DNA of 64,000 nt from Lotus japonicus (lineage: Eukaryota > Streptophyta > Magnoliopsida > Fabales > Fabaceae): assembly GCF_012489685.1 (NCBI RefSeq), contig NC_080043.1:15060223-15124222 (forward strand). Reading direction: 5' to 3'. This document shows, in pieces, positions 23,684 to 35,259 of this stretch (the stretch's first letter is position 1; every line of letters starts with the position of its first letter). The translations under genes were made by a program, and so were the position numbers. The notes beneath the pieces are model-generated. The model had not been told where the DNA came from and ran no database searches. It worked only from the letters and a program-made list of their open reading frames with translations.

Positions 23684-26600
23684 TCAAATATTTTCAAAGA
23701 CCTCCCTGTAGACAACATTTGTTGCTGAAGTGGTAATTTTTCCTTCATCATCCAGTATTAGGATTCTTAACACTTTTCTACTTTTGACTCTTGATACTGC
23801 TACGTAGAACTGACCATGAGTGAATACTGGTCTAGGAAGGTATGGCTCAAAGACTGCCCTTGACTCTTGTTGATGGTCATTGCGTAACAAACAGCCAATG
23901 GAAACTGTCGTCTTTCAAATTTGAATGGAAGACCAGAGTCTTGGGGAATCAAACTCATTCTACCAATGTAAATTTTTTGCCAGAATTTGTTCCAGTTACA
24001 ACAGTCGCACCGATCACATTTGGGCACAAATCCTCTATTAAAAGTCTAGTTCCATTACATAATCCAGAGGATTGGTCTAAGTTTCTTAGAAGCATGACAA
24101 GCACCCATTTCTTTAACACAAATTTGTGATTTGGAATTCCATAACATTTTACTTCATGTAGAAACTCCGGGGTTAACCATGAAACTTCAACATCGTTGTC
24201 CTCATAAGATCTGCAAGTAGAATCACAACTCAGATATTCTTTTCTTCCCCTTCAATGCAAGATAAAATATATTGATTGACTTTTTCAACTGATTCTAATG
24301 TGAGGGCTAATATAGCTCTTTCTTGATAAAAGGTTGGATCTGTAAGATGAGAAACCATATCTGGATAAAAAAACTGTATAAGTTGGAGCAACGGTTCAGA
24401 TGGATCAGTAATAAAAATATCATGAGGAACATCAATAAGCATTTTGCCGTCATCATTGGGTGTTGATTCACCGTTTCCCAATTTAAGAATCTACTCAGAA
24501 AATTATTTGACATCATCATTATCTTGATGTCCATTTGTATTGAGTAACCTCATATTTTTTGTCAAGGAAAGAACTTTGCAGTTTTCCCATAAATATGAAG
24601 AATTTACAGTTGCTGTAACTATATCTTGTCTAGACCCCTTTTGAATAACATGGAGTATTTGTTTGAAATCCCCTCCTAATACAACTACCTTACCTCCAAA
24701 CGGTTTATTGGCATTTGCTCGATTCTCAGATGACATTATATCCTTGAGTGTCCTATCAAGAGCTTCAAAGCAAAATATGTTCAACATAGGCGCTTCATCC
24801 CATATGATCAAAGAAGATTGCTGCAACAACTTAGCCTTCAAGCTACCCTTGCTAACTTTACAGGTTAAGGTTTCATTGATATTAAGGGGAATTGAGAATC
24901 TTGAATGTGCCGTTTTGCCCCCGGGAATCTTGAATGTGTCGTTCTGCCTACCGTTGATGCAATTCCACTTGAGGCGACATTCAATACAATTTTACCAATT
25001 GCTCGTAGGCCAGCTGATAAAGTCTTCCAGATGTAAGTTTTTCTCGTTCCTCCATAGCCGTAGACAAAGTAAAAAATACCTGAATATTTGGTTACTGCAC
25101 CCATGATTTCATCATGCACCTTTTCTTTGTTCATCAGTTAAGGATGACACCAGGTTTGCATGCATGTCTTGCATTTCTTCACTATTGTATGTCATCTCAT
25201 CCACACCAAATTTATTCTGGTAGTGTTCCACCCCAGATAAGTCATAATTTGAGAAGCATGTAAAATCTGCCAAAGACTTCCCATTAGATTGCAAAATGTT
25301 GTCAATTTTTAGAAGACATTGTTTCTTCAGTTATGTTTCTTCAATTATCAAATCTGCAAAAAAAAAAGTATTATGCATATTAATACACATTAGAAGAATT
25401 TTTAATATAGTTAGCATGTTATCTGGTCTATCAAGGGACATGCGTAATGAGTATTCAATGCCTTCAGCCAATAACTGCCAAGTACTTTCCCATACATGGT
25501 CTGGCCTGCTCATAGAATTTGTTATGATCAAGGAAACAAATAACCCTCTTAACTGGTTACCTGATCCAAGCTCACTGGCCTCTCTGATAGCACCAATGTA
25601 CTGTTTATCGTCAGACAACAACCCAAGAGCATAACATGCTTTTTGGTAAGTACTGTGAATTTCCCCTTTTACGGTCCTTATGCTCTCAAAGCTAATGCAT
25701 CCTCTTTGAACAGCCAATAACATCCTCATGTAATATAATTCTCCGGTACCTGGTGGAATATATGTTAGTCTTCTAATTGAGTATCCTTGTTTCCTCAACT
25801 CCCATATTATGAACTTTTCATTATACACAAATTTACTTGGAAACTCAGAGTAGGTCAAATCCACGCCAAAAACATTGTGGTATAGTCCTTTTTTATCCAG
25901 TACATCCGTAATGTCTTCATGATCTCCAAAAAGAACGGATTGTTGATTCTCAAGGTGGAATTTTAATCCTTTTACCGGAGGCCACCTGAGATGAATGTCA
26001 AATGCAAAAGAAATAATTAGTAATTTTATGAGGCCATCAAAGATAACCTATGTAAAGTTGAATACAATACTACAATTAAAAGTAACCATGAAAGTATAAG
26101 TAGAATCAAAGACTTATTAGGTCTGCGTGTTTTGATGAAATAATCACCTTTCATGGATCTCAAACTTAAAAGTTCTCCAAACTGCTTCACACGGTGAAAG
26201 GTAGCGACAATCATAGTACTGCTCTATTTCGTCAACAACACGTTTATTTCCAGATGATTCAGCAGTTGTTGTAATCTCAGCAGTGACCCTGTCTGATCCT
26301 TTGTTAACATATTTGAACAGATACTTGATGGAATTTGACTTGTTGCAATACTCGACATTAATATGCGCATGATACCTCATTAGCAATTTTGGGTTATAAG
26401 GTACAACATTCCTGCTATCAAGTTCAATTCCATTCTTCAGAACTTTAATGCCAGACTGTCTTCTACGATAATGTGGATACCCATTGTCATCAATAGTTGT
26501 AGAATTCTGGAATTTCTTTGGGAAGTACTTAGTACACTTCCCATTCTTCATGCATGCACATGTTGGATTAGCTTTACCACATGGTCCATGCATTATTTAG

Positions 26601-27917
26601 GTGGAAACAACATCATACAATTTGGGGCATAATTGTGGATCTGGCAATTCTGCTGATATCTTTTTGTCAATATCATGATGTGAGGTAAGCTTGCTTTCAC
26701 CATGTAACCATAATAGTATATGAGCATGCGGAAGACCTCGCTTCTGGAACTCAATTGTGTACATTCCTATTTTAATCAAGGAAATTATTTTGTAGGTGTT
26801 AGTAGCATAAATACTTGAAATAGATATAGCTAAAATTAACTAACATAATTGTAAGTTAATGAAACTTGTAAGTAATCTGACCTGCATCAACTTCTCCAAA
26901 AATATTTTCCTTCTTAAGATCTGCAATGAGATTATCAACCTTCATCTTGAACACTCGACATACTATATATGGTCGCTCATCTGGTTTTAGGTTTATGGAA
27001 CACACAAAATCTGCGATTTCTTTCCAATTAGAATTGCAAGTGATTGTAATAAAAAGGTATGGAATGTAGGATCACGCGCTTACCACTACGCCAAAACCAA
27101 TTGGTGTTAGTGAGGGCGCAACGTTATTTCTTGTTTTGGCGTAGTGGTAAGCGCGTGATCCTACAAGTGGTATCAGAGCCAGGTCCCGTGTTCGAATCCC
27201 ACGGAAGGCATGCTGTGCAGCTAGTTTGGCTGGCAGGTGCTGGGGGGGGATTGTTGGGTCCAGGTGGGCCAGCATCCTGCCTGCAGGTAGCATTCGAAAC
27301 GGGGCGCTGTCTGCTACGCTATAAGAAATAACGTTGCGCCCTCACTAACACCAATTGGTTTTGGCGTAGTGGTAAGCGCGTGATCCTACATGGAAAGCCC
27401 ATCTTCTTACATATCGCCATAGCATCCTGGCAATTATTGAACATATCAATACTTAGGTTGATTAGTTGAGAATATGGAATGAATGAGAATCCAAACATCG
27501 GGATGTTTGTTTCCTTAATCACAACAGCTGTAGTTTTTTCTTGGAAGTTTAGACGACAAGAGTGATATGTTGATTTGTACTTTCCGATAATACCCGAAAC
27601 AACTAAACCACTAAATTGGTAGACCACACCTTCCATGAGTTTGTCATTAAAGATCTCAATGACAGTCAAGCCTTTTATTGATGCTTGTATTTTAGAACTC
27701 TGTAAATTATAAAAAAAAATATGCTGAAATATTTGAAAATTTTTCAAGAAAAAAATTGTAAAGTTCGTAAATATACCTGATGATCCATCAATACCATGTC
27801 AATACTACCTATGTCTGATGGATTGTCAAAGGAAGGTAGAGTCCATAGACGTAATATCCTTGCAGCGAAGGAACTTGTTGCTTTTGAAAGACAAACATCT
27901 GATATGAGGTCTGTCAT
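23684..27917 (-). pseudogene. Broken Helitron Rep/helicase with RPA-like N-terminus
   Basis: Segments in order on the minus strand: 27777-27917 and 27396-27699 (an OB-fold, RPA70-like part that runs into the Rep-type segment QDAMAICKKMGFP, then TRIM insertion); 26884-27059 (Rep FITITCN region); 26600-26769 (HUH nuclease motif GLPHAHILLWL) after a small intron; 26144-26590; 25331-25980; then PIF1-type helicase 24503-25134 (Walker A GYGGTRKT, where the expected GK is RK; Walker B IIWDEAP; GGDFKQ); and 23684-24027 (INKSQGQSL and THGQFYVAVSRV). There is an in-frame stop before HGPCG and there are several frameshifts. In intact relatives Rep nicks and rejoins single strands and the helicase unwinds DNA. 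This copy cannot make a working protein. Confidence 0.85.
27065..27390 (+). mobile_element. 326-bp TRIM-like LTR element with inverted 5' end
   Basis: Starts TGTAGG and ends CCTACA, and is flanked by the 5-bp duplication TGGAA (27060-27064 and 27391-27395). A perfect initiator-Met primer-binding site TGGTATCAGAGC is at 27168-27179 and a polypurine tract CTGGGGGGGGA is at 27240-27250. The segment 27252-27390 (TGTTGG...CTACA, 139 bp) fits a 3' LTR. The 5' LTR position (27065-27165) matches only the last 32 bases of it directly. Its first 67 bases are the reverse complement of the element's 3' end. It also contains tRNA-like A and B boxes. It interrupts the Helitron Rep relic. Confidence 0.75.
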
Positions 27918-28002
27918 GGCTGAGGGGAAGTAGAGATAGTTGTTTGAGAATTTTTGAGATGGAGAACGTGAATTCTGAAATGTGTGATAATGATTTTTTT
28001 TA

Positions 28003-29146
28003 TAATGAAGTTTTTATTTTTAAATTATTTTAAATTTTGTATTTTAAATTTGCCTCTTTTTTTATGAGTTAAAGATGATGAATATAAGATCAGGTGCATT
28101 GTTAACCTCAAGTACTTCTACTTGATTAAATCTAAACTAATCCACGAATTTAGAGTTAGTTAAAAAATCAAAATTCAATTCTGAGTTTTTAAAGCATTGA
28201 TATGTGACCAGGTGCCAGGATGTTTCAAGTTTCTTTTTCACCTTAAATTGTGGGATTTTTAATTCAAAATATAATATTATATTATCAGAATTTTTATTCA
28301 AAATTCAAAACTTTTGACTACCGAAGTTAAAAAAATCATTCGAAATTTTTTTAGCTGGTTGTTACGTTTGTTTTTTCTTTTCTTTTATATTTTGAATTTC
28401 AAATAGTATATAGGTTTATTAGATGAATATTATGAAGCTTGACTATATAATATTTCATGAGTTTTAATAGCTTGACACATGTCCCTACAATTGTGGAAGT
28501 TGTAGATTGTTGACACCTAAGCTTTCAATGACTCTCAAACTATATATTATTAGATTAGATTACGATGAGACTATGAGAGGATGCTTCAAGTTTTTTTTTT
28601 CCACGTTAGTATATATTCTAGAATATTGTAATGAAGTTTTTTGTAATGAAGTTTTTATTTTTAAATTTTGTATTTTAAATTTGCCTCTTTTAACCTCAAA
28701 TACTTCCACTTGACTAAATCTAAACTAATCCACAAATTCAGTGTTAGTTAAAAAATCAAAATCCAATTCGGAGTTTTTAAAGCATTGACAGGTGCGAGGA
28801 TGCTTCAAGTTTCTTTTTCACCTTAAACGGTGGGATTTTTAATTCAAAATATAATATTATATTATTATATTTCTTATTCAAAATTCAAAACTTTTGACCA
28901 CCGAAGTTAAAAAAATCATTCGAATTTTTTTTAGCTGGTTGTTACGTTTGTTTTTTCTTTTCTTTTATATTTTGTATTTTAAATTGTATATTGTATATAG
29001 GTTTATTATATGAAGATTAAGAAGCTTGACTATATAATATTTCATGAGTTTTAATAACTTGACACATGTCCCTATTATTGTGGAAGTAGTAGATTGTTGA
29101 CACCTAAGCTTTCAATAACTCCCAAACTATATATTATTAGATTATA
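28003..29146. repeat. Two imperfect direct repeats of about 0.5 kb
   Basis: Copy 1 (about 28003-28556) and copy 2 (about 28643-29146) share many exact blocks in the same order, for example TAAATCTAAACTAATCCAC, GTTGTTACGTTTGTTTTTTC and CAAACTATATATTATTAGAT, with an offset of about 590 bases. The DNA is very AT-rich, has no reading frames, and lies in the 5' non-coding part of the Helitron. Confidence 0.75.
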
Positions 29147-29545
29147 CAATTTTTTTCACTCTAAACACTCTTAAATATCTTCCACTTTGTATGAATAAAT
29201 AAAAAATCATTCAACTATTTTATCAAGTGCTTGAAATTGAGGAGAAAATGATTGCCTTGAATGTTAATTTCATTTTGATAAATTATTCCATTGCTAAAAT
29301 ATAGTAAAAATCAACATAACCATGACTAATTTCATACTCATAAACAATATAAAAGACATAAAATAAAAATATCAAAACTTGAAATCTAATACATTGTCAC
29401 GGACCAACGGTTCAATGGAAAAAGTAAAATGTAGATAAAAGAAGTTAACTTTTTAGTGGCACTAAAGGTAAAATTGTCAAGCTATGGGGGCATATTTGAA
29501 CTTTGAAGAGTGCGGGGCAAGATAATATTTTATAATATATAGTAT

Positions 29546-30219
29546 AGTATTGTATGAAGCAAAAGTAAAAATGATGTGGGGGCACTTGACCCACCTTCTC
29601 TTAACGTGGGTCCGTCCCTAGGTATAGTTGACAGGTGTAGTCTATGGTTGAATTGAACCTTGATAGTAGGAACCATTTAAACTATGTCATAAAATGGTAT
29701 GATTTGAGAACATTGTGACTCCTCATGTAGGGATATATTTGAGCTATTGTAACCCTACATGAAATGGTAGGCTCCTACCAACTTTCTCTATTAATATGTG
29801 ACTTGAGTCGCATGATAAATGATGATGATATTCTATTATCTTAAATGTCATCAAAGTTGATAAAGAAGGGGAAGAAAATTATATCCTTCCTACTAACAGA
29901 ACCAAGAAAGCCAAATAGAACAAGAAGACTTCCAACATCAAGTCAAGAGACAATGGATACAAATATCATCATCATCCCAGAAATGTGTAAGACCAAGTTA
30001 TATGCTGTAAAAGTTCAAGAGGATGCGGATCGAACATTGAATCATCAGTTTCAGATTCTTACATCAATGGTACAAGGATATGGAAGCATGAAAGAATAAA
30101 GAATTGCTACAATGATAAAGAATGATTTCAATCTTAAAAAAAAATAGTTTTGCTTTATGAGGACAGCATAACATAGAAAACAAATGAAAGAATGAATCTA
30201 TAATCACTTTGCACCAGGT
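29546..30219. other. Intergenic / 3' flank of the unknown-function gene
   Basis: No recognised gene. A plus-strand open frame at 29845-30099 has no family resemblance. The right part should contain the 3' UTR of the minus-strand gene ending at 30220. Confidence 0.4.
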
Positions 30220-32974
30220 TCAGCTTGACAGTGTGCAAGGCTTTAAGAACCAAAACATGTCCAAGGTCTTTGTTTCTCTTTCATCAATTACTGCAATGCT
30301 TCTGCAGTTGTATGAAGGTGATGACTCCTTTGCGATTTCCTTGTTTGGCTCAACCTCTTTAAGTATTCCTTTCTCCTGCACGATAAGGCTCATCAGTACT
30401 TCTTGAGTAATACTCCTCAAATGTGAAACACTTGGATTTAAAATTTAACATTTTAACAAAGCCTGTGTCTTAAGCACATTAGGGCCTGGAAGAAATTTGT
30501 AAAAGCCTAAGAGTTAGTAAAGCCTAAAATGTGATATTGTTTCATTCAAGATGAACTGCATTTGATTGGCAGAAGTAAATCAAAGTCATTTAAAAGTATA
30601 CTATAATGTAAGGAGTGCATTTCAAAAGGTAAAGTACGGATTTCAGACACAATCACTTCATGCATGTTAGGATTGCGGTTGAGGATATATCTATCTGCAA
30701 AAAAAAAACCTAAAACCTCATCGAGTAGAGTTTTAAATTGCGGTTGAGGTTGCGGTTATGCTGCGGAAAAATGCAGTTTCACGCAGCCACATTGTGGAAA
30801 AGTGCGGTTTCACGCAGCCACATTGTGGTCGCAATGCCGTTGCAGGCACTCAAAATCCCTTCACATAGCGGACTACAATTTAAAAGCCTGCCATCAAGTA
30901 TATCTTACATCATTCTATCTATAGACTATCAATTGTGTGAGTCCCGACTAAGAGAGAAACTGAGAGCCTCATAATGATTATTATACCCTACTAAATTTCC
31001 ACATGTTGATTATGTTTTTCTCTCTTGATATGGAACAATTACCTGAATCAAGATTGATATGTATTCTATCAACGAACTTCTGCATTACCTGATTATGGTA
31101 TACTCTGAAATAATATAGTCTAATGTTACCGTTGTCTTGTCAGTCAACTATTGGGTCTAGTAACGTACCATTAGCCGGGATTTCAAAGTCGTTGAAGGAG
31201 TAGTTTTATTGAGTCCATGAGCAGCAGAGAAGCACTGAGGAGAGGGAGGATTTACTCGAATTTGTTGTAAGTTCTCCTCCCTCTTGTTTTTTATACACTC
31301 CAGGTCAAGAGTTATAGGCCTGTTTTCTGCCTCGTCAGGTCTTCTGCAGATAAGAGTAATGCACATTTGATTAGATCAGAAATGCTAGAATGTGATAACA
31401 TTCAAATTGAACAACGGTTTTAAATCACAGAACTATAGATATTGTAAGGTTGTTCAATAATTGCAAAATTCTTATCATTTAACTGGATGAAAGCGGCTAG
31501 GCCATAGGAAAAAGGTGTTCCTATTCCAATTTTTCTATGTGAATCTCTACTTTATTTGCATTTTTCCATTGCGTTTCAGATGTCTTCTCTTTCTTCTTCT
31601 CAAATCATCAATGCAAGGTTTAGTAAATTATTTAGTAAGGCTGTCTAATACCCCAGAAAAAATATTTCAGCACTGTTTTGTGTACTAAGGATCACATTAC
31701 TGAAATCTCCATCTAATATTTAAAATTCGAATAGGGACAATGGATTTTACACTACAGTTACCAACTATAAAAAGAAAGGCATAGGTTCTGAGGGAGAGTA
31801 TTCTTACTTCTTCCTCTGCTGCTTCACTTCAACCAGTGGCTTCCTTTCTTTCTCTCTTATATCAGACTTTCCCAAAGGTTGAAAAGGACATAATGGAGTC
31901 TTCTCCTGCACAACGCTTTCACTCCCTGTGGTGCTCAAATTTTCAGCATCTTCTCTCTCTCTGGCTCTCAGGGTCAATTTCTTCAGCTCATTATAGAATT
32001 CTGTGATGTGATTCAGAATAGGCCGCGGGGCAAACAAATTCTTCGTGGAGAGAACTGATCTCAACGGAGGCACCTTACTGTCCTCGATTGCATCATCAAA
32101 TAGCTTCCTCTTCTCTTCACTTGACTTGATTGCAGCCTTCATGGTCTTGGTCTTGGTGGGTTGAATTGAAGGAGTACACATATTCGGGTCTTGGTTTTCG
32201 CTATCTAGGTTGAATCTGAAGTTATCATCAGGAGGAGAAGCCGATGATAAGGCCGGCACCCTTCTCTTGATTCTCCCATCTCTGTACCAAAAATTTCAAC
32301 CTCAGTACACATATAAATGACTAAACTTCAATCTCTTAGCAGAACCTTGAAATGCATGGAAACAGAAATGGTATACTATTGCTTACAAGTAGTACCTTCT
32401 ATTTTGGTCACCAAATGGAGAATTTTCCAAACCATAAGCTGGACTTTTAGACTTCTAGAGAAGGATAAAAAGAGTTAATCAGTGAACAGTGAACACAAAC
32501 ATGCAAAGTAGGGTTTTGAGTTTTGACTTTTGAAGCTCAAGATTGAGTCTTTATGTGTTAGGAAGACACCCAAATGACCCAATATAGAGAATCTCAATTT
32601 TCTGACAAATTCTCAGCTGCAAACATCAAATTGAACAAAAGGGTATCTGAAAAAGAGGGCAAGAATGGAAAACCTTGAAAGGACTTGGTGATCTGAGAAA
32701 ATCTTCTGCTGTCTTGGGATGTTTACAATCTGCAACAACAACAACAAGAAAAACCAACAATAAGCAACAGATTAACAAAGAAAGAGTGAGAATCAGGAAT
32801 TGGGAAAAGGAAGAATGAGGTTAGGTTACCAGGTTTGCAGAACCAGGCTTCATCATCTTTGTCGTGGTCAGGGGACAAGAAGTCAACCCATTTGGGTGCG
32901 TTGATGTGCTCGTAGAGTTCGTCTTCCACGAAATTCCACTCCACTCTCTTCCAATCGATTTTCGCGGGTTCCAT
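30220..32974 (-). CDS. Conserved plant protein of unknown function
   Basis: Six exons: 32830-32974, 32674-32729, 32396-32454, 31808-32281, 31169-31343 and 30220-30375, with good GT/AG borders and consistent phases; 354 aa. Exon 4 could read to a stop at 31804, but AAGAA/GTAAGA is a strong donor and the next exon, starting RPDEAENRPITLDLE, keeps the frame. The N-terminus is the best-preserved-looking part: FVEDELYEHINAPKWVDF, then a Cys/His segment DEAWFCKPDCKHPKTAEDFL. The middle is basic and Ser/Pro-rich, with SENQDPN, an RxxL sequence RSVLSTKN and a Lys/Arg stretch QQRKKRP that could be a nuclear signal. A mitotic or nuclear role is only a guess. No enzyme motif is seen. Intron 5 holds a short tandem repeat. 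The last exon (EKGILKEVEPNKE...) is the least certain. Confidence 0.7.
30766..30829. repeat. Two-copy 31-bp tandem repeat
   Basis: The block GTTTCACGCAGCCACATTGT occurs twice, about 31 bases apart, within intron 5 of the unknown-function gene. Confidence 0.8.
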
Positions 32975-32991
32975 TGATGATCATTCACACC

Positions 32992-33011
32992 AGAGAGAGA
33001 GAGAGAGAGAG
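32992..33011 (+). repeat. (GA)n microsatellite in the 5' leader
   Basis: About ten GA units lie 18 bases upstream of the start codon of the gene ending at 32974, so the leader RNA would carry a CT repeat. Such repeats are common in plant 5' UTRs. Confidence 0.9.
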
Positions 33012-33211
33012 TGAAATGGGCGTGGTGGGTAAGAGAGAGAGAGTGAGTGAGCGGGTGTGGGATAGTTGTGAAGGGTGCAAATGTGACCGTTACTGGGTTG
33101 GAGGGGGTGAACGTTACCCTTTGACCGTTGGACATCTCTTTAATGCATCCATGATCCATCATAAAAATAATCTAATTTATAATAATAATAATAATAAAAT
33201 GTTCTCCCTAA

Positions 33212-33381
33212 CATGCACCACACCACTTATTTTGACCGGTTATAACAAGTTAATACATTTTTTTATAAAAAAATATCATTAAAAAATTATCACTATATTA
33301 ATTTTTTTTTTAAAGATGCCTTGACCTGTTATAGCAGGTTAAAGCAAGTGGTGTATTTTTACACCACTTAAAAAGTAGTGC
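33212..33381. repeat. Fold-back MITE-like element
   Basis: The left arm CACCACTTATTTTGACCGGT pairs with a right arm that reads CACCACTTGCTTTAACCTGC on the other strand, and the outer ends (ATGCACCA and TAGTGCAT) also pair. The interior is AT-rich with no coding capacity. The TSD was not resolved. Confidence 0.5.
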
Positions 33382-33865
33382 ATATTATGGGTCACAATAA
33401 TAAAATCCTTAATTTAATGAATCTAATGAGTTTTGATACACACGCTTGTCTTATCACTTATTTCACTTTTCTTTCTTCTTATATGATATATGTGGATGTG
33501 AATTAGAAGCGTGATAATTTATTTTCAATCTAATTATAAGTGTTTTTTCTTTAATCAGAAAGATAAATTACACCATCTATTGATTGATCCTTAGATTTCT
33601 CCAACTCATATGTCTCGTAATTCTTACCAATTGAGCTATCAATAATTAATATAGTGCTTTGATCTCTTTAATTTTTTTTAGTTAATTTAATTTTATGTAA
33701 AACTTATTTACGCTATTAATGTATAACTTGATTCACAAAAATAAAAGTAATAATACAATGTGTCAAAATGTGATGTATTGCCAATCATAGAAATGTCTTA
33801 TATTTTGTGAAGATATTTTCCCATATCTTCTCTTCATTCCAATTTATAAATCAAACATTTGTCCT
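33382..33865. other. AT-rich intergenic DNA
   Basis: No gene, RNA or clear repeat recognised. Confidence 0.4.
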
Positions 33866-33990
33866 TGAAACTTGAATGATAACTCAAGCGGTAAGAGTTA
33901 GGGAACATATGAATTGAGTGGGGAAAGTCAATGGATCAATCTTTACGTGCAATTTATCTTTTTGATGTAATAAAAAATTTATTAAATAAA
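33866..33990 (+). mobile_element. tRNA-derived SINE, second copy of the 20191 family
   Basis: The A-box region AACTCAAGCGGTAAGAGTTA, the degraded B box AAAGTCAATGGATC and the 3' body GTGCAATTTATCTTTTTGAT followed by an A-rich tail line up with the SINE at 20191-20314. It is more diverged. Confidence 0.65.
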
Positions 33991-35259
33991 ACAAACATTT
34001 TATTCCAACTTTAAATATTTATGTAAAATATATCAAATATTTCCTAATATAATAATAATAATAATAATATTAAATAATAAATTAATTAATAAAGCTGAAA
34101 TAATACGAAGAAGAAAAAGAATTTTGAGGGAGTTAAACAACTGCGGAGATGTTGACTATGGGTTCTGATTTGTGGCCATAACCCTCTACTGAAAGTTTCA
34201 AAGGGTATTGTGGTGATAGCGATGAGGCTACCGAGTGTTTAAAGGGGGGGGAGGCTCTGTTGAAAAATAGTTAACTATCGTATAATAAAAAAAATTGTCC
34301 TCTCTTCAGCTAGTGGAAACCAACTGCAGAGGCAGCATATCATCGATTGTCTCATTTCATTACAAAAGTAAGTTGAGCTAGTTGTCAACCATTGTGATCG
34401 ATCGAAACAGAGCATTCTTCTCAACTCGTCAATGATTGGTGAAGAGCAAGGTGTGACTTGTGAGAGCACAACAATGGGGTCACAAAAGAAAACGTAAGGA
34501 ATTTGGAACATAATGAGACATGTCTTATCTCTATTCTCAAGAGGCACGTCGAGATCAGTCTTCAGTTCAGGGTCACTTCTATAATTGGAACTTCATTTAA
34601 TTGGTTCAATTTGTTCACCCAAATTTCAAATATACCACAAGATTCCTTACGAAGATTTCTTAAGAAGTCACATTATCTACACTCAACTGTGGTTCAAAGT
34701 TCAAACACACTAATGCAGCTTTTAGTCTCACATCAAAATATCAAATGAGACGTTATATCTAATTCTATAAATGTCTCACCTATTTCAATCTAATTAAGGC
34801 ATATGAAGAGTGAGGTAAACATAATGTCAACTAGAGAAAATTTCCACATGCATAACCCTCCCAACCCTCACATTTGAGTAGCAAGAAAAACTACGGATAC
34901 CTTATCATACAGGTATAATTAAAGAACAAGGATCATTCCAGTTCCTTTTCACCAACAAGAATCATCATGAAATCAAATTCATCGGCATTTATTATGGAGA
35001 TAAGACAATCAGGACCAATATAAGTGATATATTTTAATCTCAAACAAAAAATGTAATTCTAAGTGACAGTTGCTTATCCTGCCACTCCAATAAATCATAC
35101 CTTTGAAGTGAATCTTTCAGCCAAAATAAACGGGTCTTAGGGACAGAGTCCCCCTGAGTGAACTTATTAAACAAAATTTGCTGAAGCAATTAGTCTAACT
35201 CTCAGAAAATGATTTTCATCGCCATCTAAAACAATAAAATGACTCAGAAGCTAAAACAC
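33991..35259. other. Intergenic / 3' flank of the ADP/ATP carrier gene
   Basis: No recognised gene. Open frames at 34275-34547 and 34503-34748 lack family resemblance. The stretch from about 34950 to 35259 is the expected 3' UTR of the carrier gene. Confidence 0.4.

Larger units (their letters stand above)
22609..29545 (-). mobile_element. Degenerate autonomous Helitron
   Basis: On the minus strand the element ends in CTAG (22609-22612) followed by T, preceded by the perfect 15-nt hairpin CCGTGCGACGCACGG (22622-22636), the defining Helitron 3' end. Rep and helicase relics follow in the right order between 27917 and 23684. The 5' end is placed near 29545 because the minus strand there reads ATACTATACTATATATTATA, like plant Helitron 5' ends; the canonical TC is not evident, so this border is uncertain. 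The Rep segment is interrupted by the TRIM-like element at 27065-27390. No target-site duplication is expected. Confidence 0.8.

Noticed and set aside
23842..25106. Plus-strand open frames within the Helitron
   Set aside because: They are antisense shadows of the minus-strand helicase relic.
27145..27205. tRNA gene on the plus strand
   Set aside because: A- and B-box-like sequence and a TTCGAATCCC stretch are present, but it lies inside a TRIM-like element with TSD and cannot fold into a complete cloverleaf with acceptor pairing.
27900..27940. Helitron 5' end at the minus-strand TCTCTACTTCC
   Set aside because: It begins with TC but lies only about 15 bases before the first ATG, too near for a Helitron 5' end; the AT-rich end near 29545 fits better.
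29845..30099. Plus-strand 84-codon open frame
   Set aside because: No family resemblance, no promoter or splice context, and located in repeat-derived DNA.
34275..34748. Short open frames on both strands
   Set aside because: No family resemblance and no supporting signals.
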